Below, piece after piece: positions 1 through 15,190 of a stretch of 64,000 nt of DNA. The notes below the pieces were generated by a model, which did not search any database, was not told where the DNA came from, and saw only the letters and a program-made list of their open reading frames with translations. This DNA is from Armillaria gallica (lineage: Eukaryota > Basidiomycota > Agaricomycetes > Agaricales > Physalacriaceae): the NCBI GenBank assembly GCA_037576215.1, contig JBANDB010000004.1:3782001-3846000 (forward strand), written 5' to 3'. The position numbers were made by a program, and so were the translations under genes. Each line of letters starts with the position of its first letter. Position 1 is the stretch's first letter.

Positions 1-109
1 CATAGTTCAAGTACCAGATGTTGAAAATGGTGGTGAGGGGGGAACTAATACAACCGTTCAATTCCCTGGTGTCAAAAATAGTGCAACATACATGGAAGAG
101 ATCACATGG
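1..109 (+). other. Open reading fragment truncated by an LTR
   Basis: An open plus-strand frame runs from base 2 to a TGA that overlaps the start of the LTR-like sequence at 110. The translation is hydrophilic and includes a Gly/Asn-rich run. It could be the end of a gene or transposon ORF interrupted by the LTR. No family is recognised, and the fragment is too short to be sure it is coding. Confidence 0.25.
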
Positions 110-1300
110 TGATGAGCCTCCAGGCTCTGTACGCTCATAAATTCGCGGATCTATAATGATCTAGCAACATTCTGCCCCTTCCAAACCTCCATATCAAAGC
201 ACAGCCATGATTGTCAGGCACTTTGATCCTGAATCCTATTATGCAACTCTAATGACAAGTTAGCGAACTTAATAATTTGCTACAGTCAGCAGCAGTCAAA
301 GCCTTACCAAGGCTGTTTACTTTGCGCAGTTCATGGCTTAGTAAATGCACAGAAAGTTCGCGTTGCAGCAGCATTGCACAGTAACTGAAGCTACATGCAC
401 AGTTATGCACAGCCATGCATAGTTGCGTAGTTCTTAAAGTTGCACAGCTGCTGACAGATCTCAACTCAGCATTAGTAAGGAAAGGACAAGAATACTCTAT
501 TGCACAGTAAATACTTCGCTTGTGTTGCGAATTAACAGGGCAAGGACAAATGTAGCTTACATACAAGTAATTCTCAAAGTAGTATAAAAGTAGCTAACTA
601 AAAGTACAAGAAGAGAGAGAGAAGGAGACGAAACCCAAGGGAGTTACTTGCCCACAAGTACACTACCTTACACACCTCCTAGATCCGATACACACACCTG
701 AAGTTATTGCTTCTCTACTGTTCATTAGAGAAATAACACTTAGCAAACTTTCCCTTCGCTAATACAGTTAGCTATAACTTCGCATGCTTACCTCTGCTCT
801 AAAAACTTCACTAGGAAACCTTTACTGGTTACCCTTGCGAAGCATCCTCGATGTTTTAAGTTCGCTTGCATACCTGTGCGCTTTAAAGAGCAATCCGCAG
901 CTAGGATTGAAGCCCTTTAGCCACTAACAACCCAGTACTACCGTTTCCAAACTTAGGAAACAACACCACTTAACTCTTATAGAGTTAGACACCTTGAGGG
1001 CTTAGCTACCTTTCTCATAGAGAGAAAGTTCGCTACCATTGCCCTTTTAACTCGACTCAAGATTAGTACTGACTTGCTTGATATTAGGATCGTTTAGAGC
1101 TATATCTTGCTTGCATGTACTTTATCTTGGACAAAACCTCGCTCACATCTAGAGCACCAGCTTCATTAACTCACATAGAGTTCCCCAACCAAATCCGCAG
1201 CTAGGATTTCGACACCACATAGTTTGCGCTGCATCTAGGTCACCCCCGCTCAGCATACACCCACATTTACACACCTCTTCCCTTTCAGGAAAGTTTGCGT
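110..1300 (+). mobile_element. LTR-like sequence with TGATGAGCCT terminus (LTR0)
   Basis: The sequence starts with TGATGAGCCTCCAGGCTCTG and continues for about 45 bp with the same terminus as the LTRs at 57623 (+ direction), 35921 and 53754 (reverse complement). After that it diverges completely. A TATA box (TATAAAAG, 583-590) lies in a context like that of the LTR at 57623 (GTATAAAA followed by CTAGCTA-type sequence). The stretch has no long ORF and repeatedly carries AAGTTCGC/GCGAACT-type words. The 3' end could not be found because no second copy is present; 1300 is a guess. Confidence 0.45.
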
Positions 1301-2640
1301 ACATACTTTGAGCCTCTGAACAGCCTTCAGAGAATCATAACAAAGCATAGCGATCCTTCACTACATCACCAGGAAGCTACAGTCATCGCACGGAGGTGCA
1401 AGACTAGACTCGCTAGAACCTGCCTTCAGATTCTGTGCTTGGTTACACTCACCGTTACAGGTCTTGTGTTTTCTGCCCGCAGGAGTCTTATAGGTTCATC
1501 AACGGCCAGTGGAGGAAAGGAATGGCTGGGGATCAAGAATCGTCATTGTCGGCAGCAGTCATGGAGACACCGTGGGGACACAGATGCTGGAATAGTACTC
1601 CCCATGTCAAAAATGGGGGATGCCTGAAGATGCAGCTCCCAGTGGGTCTGGGGCAGGTGGTAGGCCACAACATTGGTATTGGGTGGTGGCAGCAGCAGTG
1701 GGGACATGGGAGGATAAATCACTGTTGTCTTGGCATCCTTCGCATCCTCTGATGGTGAACTGGTACCTGAAAAGTGTTGCCATCGTCACTGTTGTTAGTC
1801 ATTGGGGCTCTGATCATCACCCTGCCCTCTTGCTCCCATTCTCCTGATCTTCCTAGCCTCGCCTGCTCATCGTCGACCCTCCACGGCTTAGCATCACCCT
1901 CATACAAACTATCCTTTCACAAACGAACCTGCTGTTCCCACTGTGCAGACCGTCATTGTCATTGTCGTTGAGCTCCCAGAGATGCTGGCAGCTGGGGGCT
2001 TGCGTATGACCCTATGCTCACAGATTGTGTCCAATCTTGAATGTTCTTGCAAATTTGGAGTCGTTTTGTGTTTGGATTGCTGGCATTGGCAGCGATTGAG
2101 GCCAATCTTCATGTGAAGGGATCGGGACGGGCTGGCAGGCATACTGGTGGGCATACTGGCAGGTGTTTTTGCAGGTGACGGTGGTAAGGCTTTCCGTAGA
2201 CAATAAATAGTATCGTGAGTGTATTGTAGTGCTCAATGTCACTTGCAGGACATACTGCCTCGTTTGAGGGCTTACACAAGTTGCATGGGAGGAATTGGGC
2301 TCACAAAGTCGGCTAAACACACTAAGAAAATCTAAAATACAGAAATAAGTAGATAATATGAATGAAGAAAACATGCCTATCATTTTTATTGAGGGTGATT
2401 TGGTAGGCAGGCCGCAGGATGAGACGAAGGTTGGGATGGATAACCAGAGAAACAATTACAGGACCAGGTTGAGAGAAAACGGTAAGGTCTTCCCAGGTTT
2501 TTGATGAACAAGCCCCTTTTTTCCCATGATCGTTCTCAAGAGCTATTCAGCAAGCTCCAGATAGCATCAATCCCACGGTTAAAACCGCTATAATGACCGA
2601 TAACCTATATATACATATAGGACTCGGAATGTATAAGTTT
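1300..2640. other. No supported gene; overlapping short ORFs only
   Basis: Several short open frames overlap on both strands between about 1295 and 2455. None shows a recognisable motif, an exon/intron pattern or a consistent strand. No repeat shared with the rest of the window was noticed. It may be decayed transposon or intergenic DNA. Confidence 0.4.
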
Positions 2641-2939
2641 GATATCGAAAGCCATCGGAAACATCATGCCATAAAATGCTGAAAGGTCTTCAGTTATCAA
2701 GGATCTTCTGCAGATCAAAGGTGTATGGGTACCCAATGTCACCATTCAGAAATATGCGTTGGGAAGGAGGCCATCATAATGGTCAAACTTGATGATACCT
2801 TGTATGCCGCCTGATGAAGTCAAACTAAATGGTGCACAATGGTTGGCAAAGGCTGAATTAGATCCAGGAATTTGGAGAAGAATACACCTTTAGAGCGAAC
2901 ACATACAGTCTAGCATGCTTCTCGGGGTTTCAATTGTGA

Positions 2940-3680
2940 CAATTAGGGGAATACTCGCAATGGTGCATTTGCATCGACTGATACATACGGTTCATGATCC
3001 TGATAATGCAACTGTTTCCATAGTCCCTCTTGCACCACGGACATTACTGAGATGCATGTTTTAGGAATCAAGGATCTGGGAAAGGAAACGAAAACGAGCA
3101 ACTGGTTTATTATGCCTGTCTGAGGTCTCATCGATGTTGGTGCAAGTAAATGACAGAGAGTAAGTAACAGATTTGGAGCCAATTGTTCACGAAGGCACGG
3201 TAGTAACCCTGCCGATGACTGGTAGATGATATGACCATGGTCAACTACATCAATGGAAGCCCTCTCACTTATCCTCTGGTCAGCCCAGAAGCTCTGAAAA
3301 TAAATCCCAGCTATTCTGTTGCCCCTGAAGTTGGAGAATCAAGCTGCATGATTGTCGTACTTCTACCTGCAACACGATCTTTTCATCAAGGAGAATTAGT
3401 ACCCGGCTAAATGCAGATTGATCTCTCCTCATTAATACATTGGTCTTTCACTCCAACAAATCAATATATCACTGCTGTGTATCAAAAATTGGGAAGACCT
3501 TTGTTCTCATCAGGATTGCCATGCCACGACTCAAAACTTCTCTCTCTATGGGTGTCTTCTGAAACAGTGTTTCATCCTTTATGTGAGCGATACACCTTAG
3601 TCCATCTTCGTCATCCTCTCTCTTGTTCACCATCACCAATCTGAGTCTAAACTTCCTCCTCCTCCTAACCACCAACTCTC
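2940..3680. other. Leader of block A; possible decayed reverse-strand ORF
   Basis: The minus strand has a 79-codon open frame (2943-3182), conserved with frame differences in the second copy (20357-20557). No catalytic motif is visible. A decayed retrotransposon fragment is possible but not demonstrated. The plus strand from about 3390 to 3680 looks like the 5' leader of the membrane-protein gene. Confidence 0.25.
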
Positions 3681-4985
3681 ATGGCCACCAAAACAGATAG
3701 TTCAGCAGGTCTTACTGCTGACGATATTGTCTCCATTTTAAACCTTCTGGATGCTGTGTTGAATTCAGTCATTTTACAAGGTCAATTGCTTGGTACGGAG
3801 TCTCATAACCTCCCTAATTTTCGGTCTAACCTTAAAGACATGTATAGGCATATATACTGGAATTGTGGCCTTCACATTGTGGAACATCTGTGAGGTTTCA
3901 AGAAAACATGTCCCTATGCATACTCTCCTGTTTCTGCAATACTGAAATCAGTCATGCAGATACCATAAAATTTCAACCTATTGGAAGAACCATGATCATG
4001 GCTATCATAATCCTTCATGTCATGGCTGCCATCAACTTTGCCCTCTGTTGGTTATATATGCACCTCATTTTCGTCAAACACGGGCAAACCATCATGGACA
4101 AATATCTGGCAATTTTGAATTCCAGGAACATACACATTCCCATAGCGATCACAGGCATCATCTCCACTATCTGTGCAGACTCTGCTATGGTACTATGACT
4201 CCATTGAGTATGTGCCCACGCTGATGCTAAATGTCATCTTTATTCTAGATTTGGCGCTGCTGGATGGTTTGGGGAAAGCGCTGGCCCATTGTCGTGCTTC
4301 CGATCCTTTTTCTCATATCCGGAATTGGTGTGACAATCGCTGCCCTCTAATATTTCCTGCTTATGCTGGGTCGATCCAGTTTTCAAAGCCATGCTGACAT
4401 ACAAAGTGTTCCTTGACTTTGCATTTGGTGCCCTTTTTATGGTTCTCTACTTGGCATTTATCCTTGCGACAACCCTTTGGTGCACCTTGATGATCATTTT
4501 CCGTATCTTGAGTGTTGGACAGGCCAGCACCGGATCAGGGAGACCATCCAAAGTGTACCGCCACGTTATAGAAATTTTGGTCGAATCTGCAACTCTCTAT
4601 GCAATATTTCTGCTCCTAGATATAGTCTTCGTGACTTGCCTGAATACAGCATGGAACTACATGGATGCCATGGCAGCATTTGCAAGAGTACGATAAGAAC
4701 TGTTACTTTCTTGGTATTGACAATCATCGCACTGCAATGTACTAGGGAGTAGCCCCAACACTTCTCATTGGGCACGTCACTGCAGGACAAGCGCGGCCGG
4801 ATGACTCTTGGGAGGGAAGCGTGATGTCATCGCTTCATTTTGGGCGAGATAGTGATCAGATGGGTTCCCAGGACGATGTTACACAGAGTGTCACAGTTGA
4901 TAATGGCCTTGAAGTTCCACCGGAAAGGGAGGACAACCTCGAGGGTGCCTTTGAACATAGGGTGAACGATGAGGATTCCGTTTGA
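3681..4985 (+). CDS. Multi-pass (about 7-TM) basidiomycete membrane protein, multi-exon
   Basis: Start ATG at 3681. Splicing several short exons gives a protein with repeated hydrophobic segments. Clear junctions are the intron at 4190-4248 (donor GTACTA, acceptor TTCTAG) and the intron at 4688-4745. Conserved-looking pieces, in order, are GIYTGIVAFTLWNI, ITGIISTICADSAM, then IWRCWMVWGKRWPIVVLP after the 4190 intron, then ILSVGQASTGSG and YRHVIEILVESATLYAI. The tail begins GVAPTLLIGHVTAGQARPDD and ends in an acidic cytosolic region with TGA at 4983. From memory this matches a large agaricomycete-specific family of integral membrane proteins of unknown function. No in-frame stop was seen after splicing, but the third-exon boundary (about 3900-3990) is uncertain. 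The copy at 21076 is broken, so this is probably the functional paralogue. Confidence 0.72.
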
Positions 4986-5618
4986 TTATATGGCCGTTGG
5001 TATACAGAAGTGCACCACTAACAATGTTTTCCCATCATCCTATGTGCCATTTACTGAGACAATCGTGCAGTTTAGATATATCATATTGACTTACATATCC
5101 TATTAATGATTGTTCAATCATAGAGTTGTTGAAGCGAACATTCTAAGTGATGGTCACCCCTTAATTATTGTCAGTAGACCTTGTTGTTGGTCTCCAGCCA
5201 ATTGGAATGTTCACCCACTTTATTTTCATTGCATTTGAACAAGCAATCAAAAGGGGATGAGTACATGGAAGGATCAGTCCCCTTCTTCAATATACCTTCC
5301 AAGACAACGCAGACACCCTGAACCAAGTCCTGCCCCAGTACGTCCATAGAAGATCACAATACATTGGATGGCAATGCAGACCGTACCGCTCAGGATATAT
5401 ATGTATGTGGCATGTAGACTAAAGACACATCTGCCAATAGAAATGGACTAGTTGCCGAACGTGTACATTGAGAGGGACTGGAGATAGAAATTGCAAGGAG
5501 TCGAAAATGATGTTGTGGATGACTTAGGAGACCCATGAAGCGAGAAGATGGTCCTGAAGACCGGTCCCATTCGTGAGATCGGCCCGGAAGCATAGTTTAC
5601 AGCGCTGGGTTTCTTAGA
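4986..5618. other. 3' flank of the membrane gene; unresolved reverse ORF
   Basis: A minus-strand open frame ends here (5390-5593). It is longer in the other copy (22689-23051) and has a stretch rich in Ile, Ala, Cys and Phe that could be membrane-associated. No motif is recognised. It may be the 3' part of a convergent gene or chance. Confidence 0.25.
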
Positions 5619-5621
5619 GTC

Positions 5622-6117
5622 TACTGTACTATTACGACCGTGTATTCACATAACGCGTAACAAAGACTCGTAATGTGAATGTCTGTGAAGACCATAACGC
5701 GTAACATGGCCCAGTGAAGATGGTACATATTGTATCTGTAAACGGCTTTTTTCGCAGCCAAAAACCAAAAATTTCGCTTGAATTTCGTACTGCCGCTGTG
5801 GCGAGGTGGAGATACTGTGCTCCAGATTTTCCCCTGTTTGATCCATTCTTCGGCTTTGAATGTGCTCATTGTGTCTGTTAGATGGCAAGAGGAATAGGTG
5901 GTCAGTCCATAGCAGTTGGTCTCCATTGGATCTTTTTTCATTTCGAATTTAACCTGGATTGGATACATCTAATCAGATATGTTGCATGTAATATCTGCTG
6001 CCAAAATGAAGATCTACTTTGACCATAACACGTGATGCCAGCTTGTGAAGATCTGTTCCAGTGAAGATCCGCATAACGTGTAACATGGTGTGAAGATCCG
6101 GTCGTAATAGTACAGTA
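5622..6117. mobile_element. MITE-like non-autonomous DNA transposon, 496 bp
   Basis: Perfect 19-bp terminal inverted repeats are seen: TACTGTACTATTACGACCG at 5622-5640 and its reverse complement at 6099-6117. Both sides are flanked by GTC (5619-5621 and 6118-6120), consistent with a 3-bp target-site duplication. A TA duplication with 17-bp TIRs fits equally well. The interior has repeated words near both ends, CATAACGCGTAAC (twice on the left) and CATAACGTGTAAC or CATAACACGTGA on the right, often followed by GTGAAGA. A 115-codon minus ORF spans it but resembles no transposase. It sits at the right edge of block A and is absent from the second copy. Confidence 0.8.
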
Positions 6118-7733
6118 GTCCAGGCCATAGCACGCATACCCAAGAGGGTGCCATCATATCCTCAATGAATCCAATGAGAAAGTAATTTCACAAAAATGTG
6201 ACAGCGACATACCAACAAGGTTTCATTTCAGTACTCATTGTGGACGCCTCCATCCCTGTATGGCGTCTCAATGGATAACATCGGTGCGTTCTTTGGTGGG
6301 ATATACAAGACGAGGAGTCACTCGAATAGGGAGGATGGCAAAATAACCTGTCTCGATCGCCAAAGTAAAGGTAACCTTCATGGTTATCACGAGGTAGCCG
6401 ATACCTCAACAGATCCCATCGTTGCTTCGCTGAGTAGGCGCAAATGATAGATATTCCAACTGCAATAGCAATGTACCCACTTCATGTCACGCTCGCGACT
6501 CTGGTGTCACGTATATTCCAGACGTTCCGAGCATCAGTAGACTAAGTCTGACGTTTACAAAGCGTCGAAGTTGCCGTGTTGCTAGATGTTTCCATGGAGG
6601 AGTCGGGTGGAAGCCTGGAGAAGGATCGAAGTCGCAGGGGCGCAGCGGTATTTCAGTTTGCACCTGACATCGTACGAACATTGAATGTCAACACATCGTA
6701 AGGTTGGGGAGGAAGCTGTACCGGTCCAAAGATCATAGTGTGATGCATATGGGTGTCTGATCCTACGTGCAGAATCATGAATACTTAAGCGAGAGAAGTC
6801 TGCAAGTCCAAGATGAAGATGGTAAGAAATCATCGTGTAATTGTTATGTCAATTTAACATTGTCAAGTGATCTTGGATAACGAAGCCAGTGTGCTCGTGC
6901 ACTACTTTCAGTCTTTCACATTCCATGACCTGACCATCGGTGACATCGTCGACAATAACGACTGGAAGTATTAGCATGCGACGACGCTGTAGAACGACTT
7001 TGAACGAGGCATTGGATTCGACCGTTGTGTAAAGGCGTTTTCCAAGGCGGAAGTCAGGCTCTTGAGCCGGGGTTGATAGCGGTTCGGACAAGTCTATTCT
7101 TGTTGTCGTTGAGTTGGTCTTCAGCAACGATGGGAGCTGTGGCACCGTCGGCCAGAATTGCATTGCAAGTGAGACGAACAATAACCGGAAGAGCTAACAT
7201 GATTGTGTGCGGCTTTGGAATCAGCTGATATGAGGCGCAGATGAACAGAATGGCAGGAAGGGAGAGATGGTGGGGGAAGGGAAGAAAGAAGGGTCGGCGG
7301 CAGTGTCGTGAATGTGCGTGCCTTTTATAACCTGGGGAGGGGAGGGCGCATAATGATATGATGACGCGATGACACGGTAAGTAGCTCGATGACGGAGGAG
7401 GACAACGATGGTATTGCCCAATAAGGAACGGCGCATGTCGTGTGCCGTGGTTGGCACGCGCTTTGCAACGTTGTGCTGAACACTTCTGCGAGCTGTTTCA
7501 TGCCGTTTGTCTGCCCCCTTGTCGTATACGTCCATCGAATACGAGCAGCGGCATAACTGAAATTAGCTCTTTATTTAGCCTGGTTTCTAGCTTTTTTTCT
7601 CTTTATTTGCTTCAATGAGGGCTATGTATGCGCTGCTAATCAACAATAATTAATGCCGTCGAGCGTGTATCGTCTAACCGCCACCGCGCCATGATATATA
7701 AAGTAAAGTACTGGTATGTATACAGAGAATCCT
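6118..7733. other. Spacer between MITE and BiP gene; one small uncertain ORF
   Basis: Short ORFs occur on both strands. The most coherent is on the minus strand from an internal ATG near 7163 down to 6849 (about 104 codons) with a mildly hydrophobic start; another frame opens from an ATG at about 7200 with a signal-like start. Neither matches a known family. The part from about 7590 to 7733 is BiP 3' UTR/flank, because it is repeated at 19603-19745. Confidence 0.3.
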
Positions 7734-10013
<2,280 letters not shown>

Positions 10014-10039
10014 CTGAAAGCCTGTCAGCACACAACGAG

Positions 10040-10450
10040 TCCCAAAGACACCACTCACCAGCTCATCCATTAATAGAACACGCCCACCCCATCCAGTCAT
10101 AAACCATCCCCGCCTCCTGTCTTGTTCCACCCTCCTTCTCATCGGGCACGACCCCATCCACTGACCGACCCCCGTCCATGTCCCCGCATCATTCCCTTCC
10201 CTTCCCAACGCCACCTCTGGTTTTGTCTCATTGCCGTTGTCTCCACTTTCCCAAATCCGTCGTCGTCGTCAACATCCGTGGCCGTAGCTGAGATGCTGCA
10301 TAATCACTGGTCCAATCGAGTCGGGAAAAGATTGTTGTCATCGCAAAATGGAGGGGATGGCACTCGGGAACTGTGTGGATGTCGGTTCTCAACATCGACG
10401 TTGATGCGTGTCCGCTACTTGGTCTCAGAATAGAAATGATTTTTATAAAA
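10040..10450 (-). promoter_or_regulatory. BiP 5' flank (promoter region)
   Basis: GC-rich stretch upstream of the BiP coding exons, conserved at 23060-23520. Runs of pyrimidine/purine bias and several CCATCC/ATGGGG words are present. No heat-shock or unfolded-protein element could be identified with confidence. It may also hold the missing first exon. Confidence 0.4.
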
Positions 10451-13400
10451 GTACATGCACCTTCAATATCCTCATTTCTGTCAGTCTCCAGTCGCCGTGA
10501 AGAATCTTGAGCGCATGACTATAGCGAGGACAATCTCCGATCTAGAGTGCAAAACAAGTGAGAACAATAGAGGAAAAGAGCTGAACACCGTTTCCTTACC
10601 ATGCTGAAAATCGGCACGGGCTTGAACATTGTCAAAATTAACAAAATCCTGCAGACGTGACTCCGTTAGTCACAAATTCATCAAAAGTACGTCGGCCCGG
10701 GGACTTGCCCTTCATTCACACGTACTTATGCAGGGTGGTAGAAGAGTGGAGTAGTCGAGATTGGCAATAGGAGCGCAGGAACAAATTGGAGAGGAGAGAA
10801 TGAAGCAGGGAGCTGGATTTCAAACCAGAATTCGACCTGGCTTTTATATCTCAGTCCCATCCGAATCAGGATTGAATAAGTCAATCCGACAAAGGGAATG
10901 ATATCCTCCACCCCAAAAACAAGGAAACGTCGTCCGTGTTCGCTTCCGATTGACAGTTGGATGCTCAAACTTTTCTGGGGGCCATCAATTGACAGCACGG
11001 CGACTTGCAAGTTCTTTTGAATTCATCGGTAAGTATTCCCTTAACATATCTGATGCTCTCGTTTCCTGGGGACTCATGTCAGTCAAAATCCAGGCTTGGA
11101 ATCCCGAATGTTGCGCTTGTATTGCGGTGATCGGATTTAATGCACACGTGACGCTGCCAGGTCGACTCACCACAAAGTACTCTGTTGTATTCAGATGTGT
11201 TTTCTATGCATTATTGGTATTACAGGATATTCGTTGGAGGAAAACTTACCTATCATTCAGTAATCATAAATCCTTAATGAATATATCAGTTTCTCAGCAT
11301 GAAAACTACAAGAAGATAATTACAGTCGAGTTCTTCATATCCTCGTGCTAGCAGACCCATATTGGGAAAGTGCTCTCGGAAACCGCGTCGAGGTGTATAC
11401 TGCAAGCAAGCTGGGATGGGTTCAAAACTTCGGCACTTCAGGATGACCGAAATATCATTTTGAATTCCTCTGGCCTGTTTCAGGGGAGCTTCAGGCGAGG
11501 AGAAGAATGAGAATAGCCGAAATACGAAAATACGAAACTATCACACCTGGAAACCAACTGACAAACGTCGAGGTGCAGGTAGTGCGGAGGTGCGAGGGTG
11601 GGTGTTTGATTCTTGATCATGAGCTGCGCAAATGTCCCCATATTCAAAACCGGGTGGAATTCAAATAACACTGGATTCGTTAGTTTCTCAAATCAGGCAG
11701 GTGGCGGGGTCAGGAAGGTTCTGAAATTCGGAATGAATATAGTGACATGACAGGACATGTTGATGGGAATACATACGAGGTGGCGGAGGGGATAGTTGAC
11801 TTGCCAATGAGTTGCCGAAGGGTGCTGCTGATGACTGTGAGTCTGGGCAGCAAAGTAAAAGTGCACTTCAGCACGGATACCTTCAAGAGGAATATCATTA
11901 CACATAAAATGATGACCAACAGTTAGATTCTGCACGATTTACCAGAAAACCGAGCCAACACTTACTCAACGCTCACCCAAAAATTAAAACGACATCATAA
12001 AATGAACTGCGGTCCCAAATATGGACGAAGATCAGGGACTGGCAATGCCACCGAGGCCATTGGGAGATGGGATTCGAGCAGAGCATGTCTAGCTGATAGT
12101 GAGGAGGTAAGTGAAACGGAAAATGTCACCTGTCAACATAACAGACAGTGAGTGTTTGAACGATGGAAGATGCTGTAAAACTAACCTGGAAACAATATAG
12201 CAAATGTTTGATTATACTGGTCTCGGTGGAATCCAGCTTGGAAGATATGACATTGGGGTAGCTTGAGTGGCGACAGATGAAACGAAGATGATTTGAAATA
12301 TGTCATTGAGATCGAGGTCCGTCAAAAGTTGGAAGATTCAGAGAAGGACAGGTCATTACACGAAATAAGTGGATAAGGTATTGGTGGTGAGAGAGTAAGC
12401 GCTGGCGACTTGTTCAGGTTCATTTCACAGGTCGCATCTGTCACGTGCTATCATGACTTGACTCTTTTGCTCATGCATCCACCTATCCTCGCATCCCTCG
12501 CTGTACATTCTTCTGATGATTCGGTCTTCAGCCTCAAGACTTGAGAATGACTGCCAATGTTCAAGGATTCGGCAGCAAGGAAATTTTGATGGAAGATGTC
12601 AGAAGGACTGCAGAATGTCAGTTCTGAGTTCTCTCGGGTAATTACAGTCTGTCAATCTGTATTTCTCCCCTTCTAACATTGTGCTGTTCAGTTTCATGTC
12701 AAGGCCCGGATTCAAAGCTACCGAATTATGGACATGAATACGAACACCGATTGCTTGAATGCCTTTACTGTATTGGATGCTGATATGCCGATTGGCAGCT
12801 GCTCGAATTTGAGAAGAGTTAGGATGTCAGCTGTAGGGAAACGGGAATTGTAACATGTCTGGGTGAGCTTTTGTCGTCTCTTAGATACAGACATCGTGAA
12901 TAGTACATAGATGAAATACTTCAATGGCGATCATTGATTTTAGGGAGATCGGTAGTCAACTGGACGGAATTTTGAGCAAAAATCCTCTGTAAACTCGGAA
13001 GTGAGTGTCATTCATTTCATGGGAACATGTAACGGGTTTATTCTAATGTTATCATTCAATCATTGCAGAAATACAATGCTATATTTCGTCAACCTGAGCT
13101 TAATACAAGTGCTCTATCACTATTACTATACGTTTTAAGTACTCCGTAATCGAATTTATGGTTCTATGCATTAATTCAAGATCCCTGGTGCGTTCATATA
13201 CCTTGTCTTCTCCCGACAGCTCTGATTTTGCATGACAGTTCCTGAAAATCAATGAATTGAATGAATAGGACACCCCCTCAAATTATTTGACTTACTATTC
13301 TCATGAACAGGTCGATTCCTGTGGCTGGATCTCCTGTCCGGCTCCCCTGCAATCTTGTGGGTTCATCGCTGATTTCCTTTAGGACAATAATCTACAACTC

Positions 13401-15190
13401 ACAATCAATCACAGCTCTCGAAACAGATTCAGCAAACACTTTCCTTTTGTATAGAGCTGGAACGACGGAGGCACAAAGTTAACAAGTCAGCAAATCGGCT
13501 ACATAGCAACTAGGTTCCCATACGGTGATCAAATATAATTAAGAATACTGGTATCCAGACTTACAGTGACACGGAAGGCATGTATTTCTCTGCTGGCAAT
13601 GCAATTCCTACCTAGCTTGATGGTCCTCGAGTGTGAGCGACTTGACATCTAATTCGGAATGAACACTTACCTTTGATTTTTTGATTTTAGTGCAGATCCG
13701 AACCCCAGGTATCAGACATGGGCTATGGGCAAGAATTCAAAGACTTATAAGCGCATACTAGGAATGTCTTTGGAGGTGGAGCGTAGTATCCCCCATGTCG
13801 ATCAGGATACGCAGACTGCGGAGAAGCTCGAGTCAGTAATGACGTCAATGTCAGATCAAATATCCAACTCACCGTTCATTTAGAGTGGCTCCGAACATGT
13901 CAGCAGAAAGCCTGAGATTTGCATGTCGGCAGTGGAAAATCTTCCCCTGACATGCTGCTGTCAAAGCTTGAGTTCAAATTCGAATTTCAAGTTCGGAGAT
14001 CTAAGGACCAGCAGATGACGCATGACTGTAGCCGCACCTCCCGCCAGCTGTCTGAATTCCATCGAGTCCGCCATATTCATGCCAAATCATTTTCGTCGTC
14101 ATTCACCTTACCAAAGCGATGACTGTGCTCAACGCCCAGAATCCTCTGTTTGACACTTGAGTGTGTTGCCAGGAGAAAATTTCCAGTCGCTCACCAGACG
14201 TTTGGAAGTGGGCCAAGTCCCGACTTGAAGTGTTACCAATGCAGGGCATTCAAAATGGATTGGATTGGATCTGCTGGGGCATGGACAGTAACGGGCTGAC
14301 TAGTAATATTGCTATTGAACACAGCTGGCTGGCTGACAGTCAGTCCACTGGGAAATCCGATCCAAGCACATAATGTTCTTACCTGTGGGATGGGGACATG
14401 AAGTTGAATATACTTGAAAGCCTTCGTAAGTTGATGTCTATTCCATGCATATCTTTTGACTCACCTTTCTCAGAGAGGTTTCGCAAGCCTGGATGCCAAT
14501 TTCAGCAAAGGGTCGAAGAACATTGAGGAAAAGCTACATCTCAGTGTTGGGTCCATTTGAGATTTTGGGAGAGGAGCAGGTGAAGACACATGTCGGAGTT
14601 GGGGATGATGACTGTCAGTTGGAAGAGTAAATGGTGCATGTTAATTTGTTTGTATATCTTGACATGCACTGCTGACTCAAGCGTGTAGTTACCATGACAT
14701 TTGATGTTGAAATTGCAAGCAGGATGGCATCGAGCATATTTCTAGAGTGAATTCAAGTGACATAATTACACACCATTAGATCTGCATTTTGTTCAGAATA
14801 AAATACATATTTTGAGGGTGTTGACATAAAATTTCAAGCTTCTTGAAGACGGGGGATGGAGTTTCGGCACCATCAAAATATTTGAAGTTCAGAAATGTTG
14901 ACAGGTGTGCCAACCACAGTGAGGCATTCTGATGTCGCATCTGCTGCACCCTCATGATCTTGTTGATTTCTCTTGGTAAGTTGGCAGGCTCCCTCTTATT
15001 CCCTTACCTCCACCATCTGACCTCCCATCTCCTGTTCTTCCCTCCCCTCCCTCTCCCACCTACTATTGCCTCCTCCAGCACGTCATACGTGCTTCTGTCC
15101 TCTCCACATTGCTGTGAAGATCGTCAATACAGCGTGAAGTCTTGGATGTTGATGCCCATATTGGGATCAATGACTTTGATTGAACCGCGT
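10450..15190. other. Degenerate part of block B, no supported gene model
   Basis: Many short open frames occur, mainly on the minus strand. Examples are 10726-11010, 10985-11173 and 11693-11935, the last with a His/Gln-rich stretch that looks like one decayed exon. Splice-like words are frequent on both strands. The same frames are broken differently in the second copy. I infer one or more old multi-exon genes or transposon remnants, but no family is recognised. Confidence 0.35.

Larger units (their letters stand above)
2640..5612 (+). repeat. Duplicated block A (copy at about 20050-23020)
   Basis: About 3 kb aligns almost end to end with 20050-23020, including the 5' leader and the whole membrane-protein gene. 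The two copies differ mostly by CG in one against TG or CA in the other, plus small indels. The left edge here is shorter than in the other copy, which continues leftward to about 19919, so this copy is truncated at its left end. The right edge runs into the MITE target site at 5619. Confidence 0.85.
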
